A stretch of DNA of 64,000 nucleotides. Source: BCD1 sp942492125 (GTDB lineage Bacteria; Bacteroidota; Bacteroidia; Chitinophagales; Saprospiraceae). The notes beneath the pieces were generated by a model. The model saw only the letters and a program-made list of their open reading frames with translations, made no database searches and was not told where the DNA came from. The DNA is taken from NCBI GenBank assembly GCA_942492125.1, contig CALODM010000036.1, forward strand, positions 1 to 64,000. The letters run 5' to 3'. A program made the translations under genes and the position numbers. Positions 19,149-30,100 of this stretch are shown here, piece after piece (the first letter of the stretch is position 1; each line of letters starts with the position of its first letter).

Positions 19149-19655
19149 TTAACCTCTATCCTTAAAAGACCATGTGAATCTCATGCGGGAAACTTCCTTG
19201 CCGTCATTTTGGGTGCCAATGGAAGTAACGGTCACCTCCTGGGGGGCTCCGGTGTCAATGGCCCTTTGGACTCCATCCATCAGTTTTTGACCTTCATTAC
19301 AAGTAAAAGTTGTCAGGCTTGTTGCTTTTTTGATATATTCAATTTCAACCTTGGTAATCAGCATGGCAATGCGGCCTCGGCCGTGGATGATATGACCTGC
19401 GATCAACCCTGTAGATAATTCTGCTGCGGCAAACTGAGCTCCTGCATAGATGGATCTGAAGGGATTTTGGGTTCGCCATTTAAATGGGACGGTCACTTCT
19501 GCTTTTTGGGTGGTCAGTGATTTTAACCGAACTCCGAAGAAAAGCACCGAAGGCAGGTATCTGAAAAAATACAACCACAACTTCCACGGGGTTCGGAGAT
19601 CTGCCAGTTGTTTTTTTGTTTTCGGATTTTCCGGATCGTATTGCCTGTTACTCAT
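19149..19655 (-). CDS. DUF4442 hotdog-fold protein (thioesterase-like)
   Basis: 168 residues resembling DUF4442 proteins of the hotdog/PaaI-like group: TPWKLWLYFFRYLPSVLFFGVRLKSL at the front, then RTQNPFRSIYAGAQFAAAELSTG in the position of the hotdog helix, and strands AMLITKVEIEYIKKA and EVTVTSIGTQNDGKEV. Members may act on acyl-CoA or acyl-carrier thioesters, but substrates are mostly untested. It is cytoplasmic, with no signal peptide. It runs in the same direction as the Lrp-type gene 30 bases upstream and may be cotranscribed with it. Confidence 0.7.
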   Translation of the reverse strand: MSNRQYDPENPKTKKQLADLRTPWKLWLYFFRYLPSVLFFGVRLKSLTTQKAEVTVPFKWRTQNPFRSIYAGAQFAAAELSTGLIAGHIIHGRGRIAMLITKVEIEYIKKATSLTTFTCNEGQKLMDGVQRAIDTGAPQEVTVTSIGTQNDGKEVSRMRFTWSFKDRG

Positions 19656-19685
19656 GAGTAGGTAATTTTTCCTTTAGAAATTTGG

Positions 19686-20162
19686 TTATTCCTCTTCTTC
19701 TATCAACTGAATAGGCCTGTCGATGCTTTCTTCCAGGGAGATAAAAGTTTCTGTTCGTTGAATGCCATTGATTTTTTGGATCTTGTCATGCAGCAGATCT
19801 TTGAGGTGATTGGTGTCTTTACAAATTATTTTGGCAAAGATACCGTATTGGCCGGTGGTATAGTGAGCACCTACGACTTCCGGAATCTTCTCAAGTTCTG
19901 CGGATACCTGATCAAAAAGGGAGCTTTTGTCGAGATAAATCCCCAGAAAAGCAACAATATCGTATCCCAGCTTATTGTGATCGATCACCAGGTTATAGCC
20001 TTTTACAAGGCCCATTTCTTCCATCTTTTTCATTCGCACGTGGATGGTTCCCCCGGAGACAAAAAGTTTTTGACCGATCTCGCTGTAAGCTTTTTTGGCG
20101 TTTTCCATGAGAATGGATAAAATTTTCTTATCCAGGTCATCCAGATATTTTTCTTTATGCAT
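19686..20162 (-). CDS. Lrp/AsnC-family transcriptional regulator
   Basis: 158 residues with the standard Lrp layout. The N-terminal helix-turn-helix is LDDLDKKILSILMENAKKAYSEIGQKLFVSGGTIHVRMKKMEEMGLVKGY. A C-terminal RAM/AsnC ligand domain follows, with VAFLGIYLDKSSLFDQVSAELEKIPEVVGAHYTTGQYGIFAKIICKD. It probably senses an amino acid or related metabolite. An excellent -7 box (TACTTTTG, 20214-20207) lies about 45 bases upstream. The divergent neighbour is an S41 protease; autoregulation is usual in the family. Confidence 0.9.
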   Translation of the reverse strand: MHKEKYLDDLDKKILSILMENAKKAYSEIGQKLFVSGGTIHVRMKKMEEMGLVKGYNLVIDHNKLGYDIVAFLGIYLDKSSLFDQVSAELEKIPEVVGAHYTTGQYGIFAKIICKDTNHLKDLLHDKIQKINGIQRTETFISLEESIDRPIQLIEEEE

Positions 20163-20206
20163 AGGAAAAGGTTTGAAAAATCATTAATTGATTTAAAAAT
20201 TTTAAA

Positions 20207-20214
20207 CAAAAGTA
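20207..20214 (-). promoter_or_regulatory. -7 box of the Lrp/AsnC gene
   Basis: TACTTTTG on the minus strand fits TAnnTTTG and predicts a start near 20200, about 38 bases before the ATG at 20162. The -33 region is only T-rich. Confidence 0.45.
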
Positions 20215-20518
20215 GCTTTTTGTTTTTATTTTTTTAAAAAAAGGATGATTAAACCATAGTGCTTTTGAGAAGTTTTATTACTTTTTAGAGATCATTAAAG
20301 GGAATGTGTCCGTGAATTAACCCCTTGAATCAGCCTTTTTGAAAATAAACCTGATTTCAATCAATCTAAATTAAATGCAAACCGTTGTTAAAGAGGAAAT
20401 AAAAAATAACTTCCCTGCTTGTTAAAACACTATTTGATCTTAGTGAAAAGTTTAAACAGGTACTGAGATATAATTTAGGGAAGTTTGTATCTTTCGGCGC
20501 TCAAAACAATTCATTTAA
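20215..20518. other. Intergenic region between divergent Lrp and S41 protease genes
   Basis: AT-rich and without a convincing gene. Near its right end the plus strand has TATCTTTC (20488-20495), one base from the TAnnTTTG -7 box and 23 bases before the protease ATG. No RNA gene was seen. Confidence 0.4.
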
Positions 20519-22183
20519 ATGGAAAAGTTAACAGGCAACACTCCTGGCAAACTAAAAATCTGGACACCACTGCTGCTTGCGGTGGCTCTTGTTGGTGGAA
20601 TGATCATCGGACTGAAGTTACAAAAATCAGGACCTGTTATGATCATAGACGATGCTGAATCAGGGGTATCTCACAGTGGTAGTTCCGGACAGGTTGAGGA
20701 ATTGATAAGGTATATCGAAGCCAGGTATGTGGACAAAGTGGATAAGGAGGAATTAACCGAAATTGCGATTCAAAGTATTCTGGACAAACTGGATCCACAC
20801 TCCAGTTATATTCCTGCCAGGGAATTGCAGGAAGTTAATGACCAGCTTGACGGGGATTTTGATGGTATAGGCATTGAATTTTTCATTCTGGATGATACCT
20901 TAATGGTTGTGACGCCATTGAACGGTGGTCCTTCTGAAGCTGCGGGGATTATGGCCGGAGACAGAATTGTGATGATTGAGGATTCCATTGTTGCCGGAAA
21001 AGACAAAAATGTAAGAGAGATCACCGGAATGTTGCGCGGCAAGAAAGGAACAGACGTGCGTATAGGGGTTCTTAGAGGTCATCAAAAAGGTTTATTGAAA
21101 TTCACCATTACCCGCGATGCTATTCCCATGAATAGTGTTGATGTAGGCATGATGCTGGACGAAAAAACCGGTTACATCCGGCTTTCCAGGTTTAGCGCCA
21201 AAACCTACGAAGAATTTATGAAGGCGCTGGAGCCGCTGGTTGAAGAACATAAAATGGAAGATCTGGTTATCGATCTTCGGGGTAATCCCGGTGGATATTT
21301 GCAGCAGGCTACCCGTATTTTGAGCCAGTTGTTCAGGGAAAAGCAAAAACTACTCGTATTTACAGAAGGCCGCAAGACGGGCAGAAATGAATACAATACC
21401 TCTGGCATGCCCTTTTTTGAGGTCAATAATATCGTGGTTCTTATTGATGAAGGTTCGGCCTCTGCCAGTGAGATCGTTGCCGGGGCCATCCAGGACAGGG
21501 ATAGGGGAGTGATCATCGGAAGACGCTCTTTTGGAAAAGGACTTGTGCAGGAACAGTACGAATTATCAGATGGTTCTGCTTTAAGGCTTACCGTTGCCCG
21601 GTATTATACCCCTTCAGGACGTTCTATTCAAAAACCTTATGAAGATAAAGAAGGTTATGCGCATGATTTTATGGACAGGATGGAGTCTGGAGAATTATCG
21701 GGTGAAAAAAGTGCTGAGGTAACTGACTCAACGCAATATCATACGACCAACGGCCACGTCGTTTATGGCGGTGGGGGTATTATTCCTGACGTTTTTGTTC
21801 CTTTGGACACGACCATGTTCTCGGACACCTATACGGCACTTCGCCAACAGTTAAATCGTTATGTTTTCCGGTTTATGGAAAACCCGGGCCGGGATTTTTC
21901 TGAATATACCCTGGAAACTTTCAAAAATAATTTTGTGGTAGATGATGACATGTTTGATGATTTTGTGGAATTTGTCAAAGTGGAAGATGTTGAAATTAAG
22001 GATAAAGACCTGGCCAGGTGTAAGGCCGATATTCAAAACAGACTGAAGGCACAGATCGCCCGGCAATTGTTCAAAGAAGATGGTTTCTATGGCATCCTTG
22101 TGGAAAGGGATGAAATGATTCAGGAAGCCTTGAGAGTGCTGCGTTTGCCGGACCCTCTGGCAAATTCCCGGGGAGAGGAATAA
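20519..22183 (+). CDS. S41-family C-terminal processing protease (CtpA-like)
   Basis: 554 residues. An N-terminal membrane anchor (about 17-33) is followed by a helical segment typical of the family (LDKLDPHSSYIPARELQEV), a PDZ domain (about 110-200, with DGIGIEFFILDD and GGPSEAAGIMAGDRIV) and the S41 protease core. The catalytic Ser is most likely Ser315 in GSASASE, with the general base Lys340 in SFGKGLVQ 25 residues on, the family's normal spacing. It trims or degrades envelope proteins in the periplasm. An extra C-terminal region of about 120 residues is seen in Bacteroidota homologues. Frame intact. Confidence 0.93.
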   Translation: MEKLTGNTPGKLKIWTPLLLAVALVGGMIIGLKLQKSGPVMIIDDAESGVSHSGSSGQVEELIRYIEARYVDKVDKEELTEIAIQSILDKLDPHSSYIPARELQEVNDQLDGDFDGIGIEFFILDDTLMVVTPLNGGPSEAAGIMAGDRIVMIEDSIVAGKDKNVREITGMLRGKKGTDVRIGVLRGHQKGLLKFTITRDAIPMNSVDVGMMLDEKTGYIRLSRFSAKTYEEFMKALEPLVEEHKMEDLVIDLRGNPGGYLQQATRILSQLFREKQKLLVFTEGRKTGRNEYNTSGMPFFEVNNIVVLIDEGSASASEIVAGAIQDRDRGVIIGRRSFGKGLVQEQYELSDGSALRLTVARYYTPSGRSIQKPYEDKEGYAHDFMDRMESGELSGEKSAEVTDSTQYHTTNGHVVYGGGGIIPDVFVPLDTTMFSDTYTALRQQLNRYVFRFMENPGRDFSEYTLETFKNNFVVDDDMFDDFVEFVKVEDVEIKDKDLARCKADIQNRLKAQIARQLFKEDGFYGILVERDEMIQEALRVLRLPDPLANSRGEE

Positions 22184-22350
22184 TTCAAACTACTATTAAC
22201 AAACTTATTTGAAATGAAATGAGCATAAACTTTTTTAAGCATACCATTCACTTATGATTAAAATAAGTTTGTGCGAAAACGAAGTGGTTACATTTGTTTA
22301 AAAATTTATTAATCACTTCATTTTCAAAGAATTAATAAATTTTTAAACAA

Positions 22351-22880
22351 ATGAAACAGCTATCAATTTTACTTTTTTTGTCGGCTCTGGTTATCTTTTC
22401 CTGTAATGATGGAAACAATCAGGTGGCAACCACCCCGGCCGGGGAACCTCTAATACCATTCTTCCTACGGATGCTACCAACGAGACCATTCCGGGAACGA
22501 CGGTAACCAAAGAACAATTGGAAGATTTGAAACCTAATGCTAATATCCCGGAAGGGGTATTCGCTGTAAAGAAGGTGAATTTTGCTCCGGAGATCAGTAA
22601 GTTTATGGTCCAGAAAGGCACCCGGGTCTTTGAGCAAAAATGCAATTCCTGCCACACCATCAAAGTGACGGACGAAGGTACAGCTTCCGCTTTCGAAGGT
22701 ATGTTTGAACGGCATGATCCTGCCTGGGTTTTCAATATGATTAGAAACGTGCCAATAGATGGTATCGATCGCAAAATGAAAAAATGCCCGGTGCGTTCAG
22801 AAACCGGTGCACTGGAGGTGATCGATGCACGTGATCTGCTCGAAATGATCAGAAGTGTGAGCCCTGTTGAGGTTCAGTGA
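22351..22880 (+). CDS. Mono-heme cytochrome c lipoprotein (one frameshift)
   Basis: MKQLSILLFLSALVIFSC at 22351 is a lipoprotein signal (Cys18). About 100 bases in, the frame breaks near GCCGGGGAACC (22437-22447). The shifted frame continues TSNTILPTDATNETIPGTTV through to 22880, so one extra or missing G is likely. The mature part has one heme site, CNSCH, preceded by TRVFEQK and followed by a class I cytochrome c pattern (FEGMFERHDPAWVFNMIRN). The C-terminal methionine ligand may lie in RKMKKCPV. It would be an envelope electron carrier tethered to a membrane. It ends at a strong hairpin shared with the DsbD gene. Confidence 0.75.
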
Positions 22881-23092
22881 CAATTTTCCTGGCAGAAATA
22901 TAAACACAACTGGTTGATTAACATTCCTCGGATCGGATGCAGGCCTTTTTGTTATTTTGTAAAATTAAAAAAGACTGTCTTTTGAGAAAGGTTCAAAAAC
23001 CCCTTGTTAATCCTGTCTGTGGAGTCAGATTCTAACTCTCCGTCAAACAGAACAGCCCCCCCCAATTTTCGTTACGATTTCTGTCAAAACGC

Positions 23093-23121
23093 GATATCCG
23101 ATTTTCGGATATCCCGTTTTT
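23093..23121. terminator. Hairpin terminator between cytochrome c and DsbD genes
   Basis: GATATCCGA (23093-23101) and TCGGATATC (23105-23113) form a perfect 9-bp stem with a 3-base loop, followed by CCCGTTTTT on the plus strand. The opposite strand has only a short T-run, but the convergent layout suggests both genes use it. Confidence 0.7.
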
Positions 23122-23143
23122 GTGTCCCTTTGATGGAATCTGG

Positions 23144-25801
23144 TTACTTCTCCAACCCCAGCTGCGAGTAATTATTTTGAAAAACTTCAAGGCCACATTC
23201 CAGAAATCTGGAATAATCCTTCACATCGGCATCGTAACCCCTTGGAGCGGATAATACTTTTTCATCCGGGGAAACGAGAACATATAGTGGCTGGGAATTC
23301 TGTTCGAAATTGACGATCTGGAATTCCTGCCACAGACTGCCAACTGTTCGGAGTTTTGATCCGTCTCGGGCAGAGATGAGCGTTTCATCCAGTTTTTTCC
23401 TGTCATCGGTATATAAAGAAATCAACACATAATCGTTTTGGATCTGTTGCCATACTTTATCCACGATCCAGATATTTTCTTCTGTTTTACGACAATTGAC
23501 ACAACCATAGCCGGTAAAGTCCAGCAGAATGGGTTTGTTAATTTCCTTGGCATAAGCAACACCTTCATCGTAGACCTTGAAACAATCAAGATTGTTGGCG
23601 CATTTGGTGAAGGAGGGATATCTTGCCTGAATCTCAGGATCCACATCTGTTTTCGGGTCAGGCAGGAAGATGTTATATTGAGTCGGAGGTGCCAGGCCAC
23701 TTAACAGCCCTAACGGGGAATACGATTTGGTTTGGTCGTTGTATCGGAAGCCGGTGAGCAAATAGATGGTAATGGCCGCTGATAGCGCAATGAATCCCCA
23801 GCGAACAGGTTTGATCTTCAGTTTGCCTTTGCTGTCATGAGGGAATTTGATGATACCCAATAAATATAAAGTCATGGCAGCGAAAATGATGATCCACAAA
23901 ACCATAAATACCTCATAGGGCAGGATATTCCAGTGGCTGGTCATATCCGCCACAGACAAAAATTTGAGGGCCAGGGCGAGTTCCAAAAACCCAAGTACTA
24001 CTTTAACAGAATTCATCCAGCCTCCGGACCTTGGCAAACTGTTGAGCCATCCGGGGAATGCTGCAAATAACGCAAAAGGAACTGCCAGTGCGGACGAGAA
24101 ACCAAGCATCACAACAAATGGCCCCAGGGAGTTGGTTGCCGATTGAACCAAAGCAGAGCCAATAATAGGACCCGTACAGGAGAAGGATACAATTGCCAGG
24201 GTGAAAGCCATGAAAAAAGTACCGATTAACCCACCTCTTTCCGCCATTTTATCACTCTTGGTAGACCATGAACTAGGCAACGTAATTTCGTAATAGCCGA
24301 AAAATGAAATAGCAAAAGCCACAAATACGATAAAGAAAATAGTATTCGCAATGGCATCCGTAGAAAGGTTTTGTAAGGCTGTAACCCCAAAAACACCGGT
24401 GATCAACAAACCGATGGTTACATAGATTACAATAATCGATAAACCATAGATCAGTGCATTTCTAATACCGCTGGCACGGTCCTTACTTCTTTTGGTAAAG
24501 AAACTCACGGTCAGAGGAATCATTGGAAACACACAAGGAGTGAGCAGTGCCAGTAAACCTCCCAGGAATCCGAATACAAAGGTCAGGAATAGGTTTTGAT
24601 CCCTCACTACAGCCTCTTCTCCGCAATTTCCTACCGGATTGAGATAGGTACTGTTTAATTGCTCGTTTAGCGGATTGAATTTACCATCATCCGCAAGGGT
24701 GGTGTTGGAGTCCTGAGTTTCTGGAATTACATTCTTGCCAATACTGGCAGCGAATTTACTGAAATCTGCGGTAAACTCTATATCAAATGGTCCCACACAT
24801 TTTTCATCATCGCAGGACATGAATTCAATATACCCGTTAACAGGTTTGGCAGGATCGGTAATATTGACAGCCTGTGTAAAAGTTACCGGTCCATGGGGAT
24901 ATTTAACCACTTTGGCATTGTCAAACAATGGGTCAATTTCTTCTTTGCGATCTCCCTGTTCCGTGACATTGCCGATGGTATTGAAATGATCTCCTTCTTC
25001 GAAAGTGAAGGTTGTCGGAACCGGGCCTTTTTCGTCCGAGTCCTGGGAGTAAATACCCCATCCTTCATCCATAGTCGCAGTGAATAGAATATTGTAATTT
25101 CCGTCTCCAGCCTTTTCGATCTTAATATCCCAGTTTACCGGCTCAATCATATTGCGAGGTCCCTGATCCATGGGGTCATCGAATGTGATGGCTTGATCTT
25201 CCTTGTTAGGGGAAGATTCCTCTACAGGCTTGGTAGTTGAAGCCTGATCTTTAGACTTTTCCAATGTTTTGGGAGCGGAATCTGTTTTATTTTCCGGGGT
25301 TGTCTTTTCTTCAGGAGCCTTGTCTGGCTGGGGTGTTTGGATTTCCGCCTTTAATTCAAAGGAGAAATCGACCTCTGTTGGTGGTAAACAGCGCTCATCA
25401 TCACAACACATGAATTCCAGGTATCCGGTAATGGGCTGACTAAGATCCGTGACTTTAACCCTTTGGGTGAATATACCCGTACCATAGAACTTGGTAAGTT
25501 CCATATCAAACACTTTATCGTGTTTTGTTTTTTTATTACCTCCTTCTTTTACTTTACCCATCGTTTCGAAATGTTCTCCGGGATCGAAGTAAAAACCGGT
25601 TGGGATAGGCCTGATATCTGCCTCAGGCAGGTATTGGGAATAGATCACCCAATTATCTTCAATGGTCGCTGTGAAAATCAGATCGAATTCGGTATCGCTG
25701 ACTTGTTTATAACTTGTTTCCCAGCTCACAGGATCAAAAATTTGAGCCTGGGCTCCAAATACCAAAACAATAAAACTGAAAAATAAAAAAAGTCGTTTCA
25801 T
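23144..25801 (-). CDS. dsbD: Thiol:disulfide interchange protein DsbD with duplicated N-terminal domain
   Basis: 885 residues against about 565 in E. coli DsbD. The signal peptide (MKRLFLFFSFIVLVFGAQA) is followed by two copies of the DsbD N-terminal domain (about 25-150 and 220-345), each with its Cys pair: CCDDERCLPP and SCDDEKCVGP. A Pro/Lys/Thr-rich linker joins them. The eight-helix CcdA-like core (about 400-690) keeps LTPCVFPMIP and FSCTGPIIG. A C-terminal thioredoxin domain carries CVNC (near 760). It brings cytosolic reducing power to the periplasm, where reduced CXXCH cysteines are needed for heme attachment, which fits the cytochrome load of this region. Doubling of the N-domain could allow two partner pathways. 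Confidence 0.92.
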   Translation of the reverse strand: MKRLFLFFSFIVLVFGAQAQIFDPVSWETSYKQVSDTEFDLIFTATIEDNWVIYSQYLPEADIRPIPTGFYFDPGEHFETMGKVKEGGNKKTKHDKVFDMELTKFYGTGIFTQRVKVTDLSQPITGYLEFMCCDDERCLPPTEVDFSFELKAEIQTPQPDKAPEEKTTPENKTDSAPKTLEKSKDQASTTKPVEESSPNKEDQAITFDDPMDQGPRNMIEPVNWDIKIEKAGDGNYNILFTATMDEGWGIYSQDSDEKGPVPTTFTFEEGDHFNTIGNVTEQGDRKEEIDPLFDNAKVVKYPHGPVTFTQAVNITDPAKPVNGYIEFMSCDDEKCVGPFDIEFTADFSKFAASIGKNVIPETQDSNTTLADDGKFNPLNEQLNSTYLNPVGNCGEEAVVRDQNLFLTFVFGFLGGLLALLTPCVFPMIPLTVSFFTKRSKDRASGIRNALIYGLSIIVIYVTIGLLITGVFGVTALQNLSTDAIANTIFFIVFVAFAISFFGYYEITLPSSWSTKSDKMAERGGLIGTFFMAFTLAIVSFSCTGPIIGSALVQSATNSLGPFVVMLGFSSALAVPFALFAAFPGWLNSLPRSGGWMNSVKVVLGFLELALALKFLSVADMTSHWNILPYEVFMVLWIIIFAAMTLYLLGIIKFPHDSKGKLKIKPVRWGFIALSAAITIYLLTGFRYNDQTKSYSPLGLLSGLAPPTQYNIFLPDPKTDVDPEIQARYPSFTKCANNLDCFKVYDEGVAYAKEINKPILLDFTGYGCVNCRKTEENIWIVDKVWQQIQNDYVLISLYTDDRKKLDETLISARDGSKLRTVGSLWQEFQIVNFEQNSQPLYVLVSPDEKVLSAPRGYDADVKDYSRFLECGLEVFQNNYSQLGLEK

Positions 25802-26087
25802 ACTAATTGATTAAACGTTTATCTAAAACATTTGATACGATAAGGGAATTGATTGGTTTGGAAAGGAAAGCCTCGAACTAAAACTTTGAATAATTAAAAC
25901 AACATTAAATCAAAGAGGTTTAATATTCCTTAACTCACCTGTGAAAATCTGCTGACAAGGTGTTTTAAAACCCTTCAACACGTAACAAGTGTTTGTGAAA
26001 ACTTCATAAATTCAGGATGCAGGTTAATTCTCGAATCATTAATAACATACCTGAAGCATTTCGAGGTGCAAAGGTAATTATTCCTGA

Positions 26088-27080
26088 TTAAATGACGTTC
26101 AGGAATTTTAAGTAATGCATGCCAATGACAAAAAATAATAAAAGAAAATGATACAACCCGTCAAATGGTGGTTTCATGCGGGTGAAAATCAACGAAAGTA
26201 AAATTCCCGTAGGCACAGTAAGGACAATCAATTGCTCTATGGTAGCAGGGGAGCAGAACAACATCATTACCAAACCAAAAAAGATCATCCAGTACAAAAG
26301 GGTTATTTTCTTTTTCTCTTCAAATTTCTTTTTAAGCTGGTTGTTCCCAAAACTGAATAAAACAACGAACAGCAGTATAATCATCAGGCTAAGAAAGGAA
26401 TGATGTCGAAAATACTATTACCCATTTCAAAATTTAAAAATCCAATTTTATCCATGAGGAATTTATGGAAATATTCAGTTGCTTCTCCGTGCCAGTACCC
26501 ATACAGGAAAACGTAAGCCCATGGCAGGATAATCCTGTTAAGCAGCATGAACAGGTGCTTGAATTTGATGCTTCTGAGAGAGTTGACAGCGATTAATGCC
26601 CAAAAAAAGAATATCAAATAGGGCGGATAGAACAGCGCACTGATACCTAAAAGGATTCCTCCGTTAAGAATGTATTTGGCAGCAGATTGAATTTTGTAGA
26701 TCTCGAAAAAGCTGAAACAGGCCATGATCAAAAAAGTGTTGGCCAAATGTAGGGATGAGAAGGCCAGAAAATCAGGGACACAACTGCTTGCCAGGATATA
26801 AAATAGTCCAGGAAAAAGATTGATTTCCAATGCCAGGAAATTTCGGGCCGCCAGGTAGTTTATGATAAGGGCATTAACGAAAATAATGAACATGGAAAGA
26901 ACGTCCGGCAATATTCCGTTGATACCAGAATACTGATAGAGTGAATCTGCCAGAAAACCTCCCTCGCCAGGGGCATATGGCCACTGGGTGCATTATGAAA
27001 ACCACCGAACGGACCAAGACGATGTAGAAGATCAACATCACCCCGGAAATCAAATGATTGGTACGAAATAATTTCAGCAC
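26088..27080 (-). CDS. DUF6427-family integral membrane protein (two frameshifts)
   Basis: Three open pieces (27080-26874, 26911-26384, 26384-26088) line up as one protein of about 330 residues. The start MLKLFRTNHLISGVMLIFYI and the motif NYLAARNFLALEINLFPGLFYILASSCVPDFLAFS are typical of DUF6427 proteins of Bacteroidota. About eight hydrophobic helices. The first break is near 26960 (APGEGGFLADSLYQYSGING in the corrected frame); the second is at 26384. Function unknown; it may act in the envelope. It is leftward like its neighbours DsbD and the repeat protein. Confidence 0.7.
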
Positions 27081-27130
27081 TTTCTTTTTATTTGATCGGC
27101 ACCAAAATAGGAAATAATGTTAATAACACA

Positions 27131-27177
27131 AAAAAGGAAGAGCCACGAAGATATCTTTTACTTCATGGCTCTTCCTG
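27131..27177 (-). terminator. Intrinsic terminator of the 12-repeat protein gene
   Basis: AGGAAGAGCCACGAAG (27136-27151) pairs with CTTCATGGCTCTTCCT (27162-27177), with one G-U or A-C mismatch. On the minus strand the stem is followed by TTTTTT. It starts 21 bases past the stop codon. Confidence 0.85.
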
Positions 27178-27197
27178 TAAAAATCATTGAATCCAAT

Positions 27198-30100
27198 TTA
27201 CTGTCTGGAGAAACGAACACTTTTTTGTTCCTGTTCATTTCTGATTTGCATCAAGTATAGTCCGGGTAATAAATCACCGGTGCTTACCTCAATAAAGTTT
27301 TGACCAGGTATCGTCGAAACTACCTGCCTTTGGACAACCTGTCCGTTAAGGTTTAAAATGATTATTTCTGCATGGGCGGAGGTTTGGGAACCCATTTTAA
27401 ACCTGGCGGTAAAGAATTCCGCTGCCGGGTTTGGATAAGTTGTTAACTCCATAAAAGCATTGGAACTTCCACTGGAAGAAAATCCTTCAGTGCCATCCGT
27501 TCTGTTCACCGTTATGAAATTATCAGATAAGCTATAACAGTCATCACTGAAGATTACATCGTCCATGTCATCACCAACCATGGCCATTATTTCGCCAGTA
27601 TAAGCAACCCCCCAAACACGACAAATACCTGGAGCAGCCCCCTCAAAGTCATGGCTGTCGCCTTCCACAAAGCCCAGGATTTCATTGGCTTCGTCCGTGA
27701 TGACATAAACATAGGGACCACTGGAAGCTCCTTCATTGCTGAAAGTCAGGACATCAGCGATTTCATCGCCAACAGTTATGGTTACCTCATCACCCTGGTC
27801 TGAAGTTACCATACCCCCGACAGGAGATTCAATAACTACGGTGATATAGTTTTCGGAAGCCGTATAACAATAATCTGAAAGGGGATCCTCCAAAACATTA
27901 ACTCCAAAATTGATCAGACTGTTTCCATTAATGGAAATGCCGTAAATCCTGACTTCTCCGGGATCTGCAAAGTTGAAATCGATGGCAGGGCCGATGATTT
28001 GAGGAATAATGATCATATTATTGGTGTCCGTAATTACATATTGATAACCCGGATCCAAACTGGTCGTTTCAAGGATAATCAGATCTGGTGTGCTGTTTTC
28101 CGGACAAGTATAAAATGTAGTGGCTTCATCCCCAATGACCGAAATGGTTCCGCCATCAACAGGATCAGAAACGGTTACTTCCACAAAATTATTGGAAAGT
28201 TCATAACAACTGCCAGCCAAATCAACCTGGGTGGCCAGTAATCCCGGCGCTGCCAACAATGCTCCGGTATAGGAGAGCCCCCAGACACGATATAGTGCAG
28301 GGTCGAGGCCATTTAAGTCAATATTGTTGTCTGAAAAAACTTCAACGATTACTCCCGTTTCATCCAAGAGCAGGTAAACATATCCTGATGCAGAGGTACT
28401 TGTCGTTGTCATTTCCAATATTCCTGAACCGGCACCTATACATACCAGTGCGCTTGTTTCTCCGGCTGCTGTAGTAAGGTCTCCTCCTTCAGGAATATCT
28501 CTGACGATGGTGATGAAATTCTCAGAAAGGGTATAACATTCATCAGAGAAAACCGCCTGATCCATAAATGATCCAAACGGTGAGGAGAAATTGCCTGTAT
28601 AGGATACTCCCCAAACCCTAAGGGTTGTGAATCCGGTATCTTCAAAGTCCTGCTCGTCCCCAGTGAGGAAAGAAAGGATTAAATCGTCTTCGGTCGTTAA
28701 TACATATTGATATTCCGCTTCGCCTGCACTGCTGCTGTTTTCAAAGGTGATAACGTCCGGATTTCCATCCCCGGCACAAACGTAGAGGGTAGCTTCTGAA
28801 AAGTCCGTAAAAACCTGACCACCATCTACTGCATTTTTCTGTAAGAGTACGAATGATTCTGTATATTGATAACAATCATCACTTGCCGGGAAATCATTGA
28901 TGTTATCTCCGGGGAAGAGGCTCAAGTTTCCGGAATAGGACAGGCCGTAAATTCTGGCCGGACCTCCGATGGCATTGTCAAAGTCAAAAGTGTCCTCAAA
29001 AAGCACCCCGATGATAAAATCTTCATCATCAGTCACCACATAGGCATAATTCAGGTGGGTGTTATCCTCAACCTCAAAAGCAATTACATCCGGAATGCCG
29101 TCACCAACACAGATGGATAATTCAGTCTGCCCTCCATTGACTGTCAGGGTGCCGCCCTGTGCATTTTCATAAATAATTTCAACATAATTATCCGACAGAT
29201 CGTAGCACTCACTGGAGAGCACTGCCATTTCAACAGTTTCGCCAAAAGGTGCGTCAAAAGTGCCGGTATAAGCTACTCCCCAAAACTGCAAAATACCTGC
29301 CACTGGAATGGAAGAGAACTCAAAAGTATTACCATCCAGGGCCGCAACAATAATTCCTGAATCGTCCGTAAGGATATATCCATATCCGCTTCCAACGGCA
29401 TTCTGGTTGGAAAAGTTGATGCTTTCAGGGGTATCTCCATCAGGGCACAACATCAAAAAGGTATCTCCATCCAGCGTTGAAACTGTTCCGCCCTCAATAT
29501 CTGTTTTAAATATTTCCACAAAGTTGTCAGACAGATCATAACAACCGTCAGACAAGGGTACTTCATCCGCAGGATCATTGATCTGAGCGATAAGTTCACC
29601 CGTATAGGAAACACTCCAAACCCTGTAATCACCGATAGCTGCTACATCAAAGTTAACCGTGTTGCCATCGATAAAAGTGATGATATTATTACTGGCATCC
29701 GTCAATAAATATACCTGATTCTCAAAAGATCCGGTATTGTTTTCAAAAGTCAGCAAGCCATCTGCATTACCACTGTTGCAGACAAGGGTAGCGGTGGATC
29801 CATCCTCGAGTTGAACAATTCCGCCGTCGACATAAGAAACCCGAAGTTCAGCCCGGTTTGAGGAGAGTTGATAACAACCATCCCGAAGCACTGCATTGTC
29901 AATGTTTTGACCGACCAAAGCACTTATCTCGTCACCGGTATAATCTTCGCCGGAGAAAGAAAGCCAATAAATGTATCTGGTGTAGGTTAATAATACCGGA
30001 GGGGTAATTCCCAGTGTTATAGGGTGAATGCCTGTGATATTTCCAAATTCATCGGTTATTACATACCGGAAATTATCTCCAACAGCCCCCTCACTTGTAA

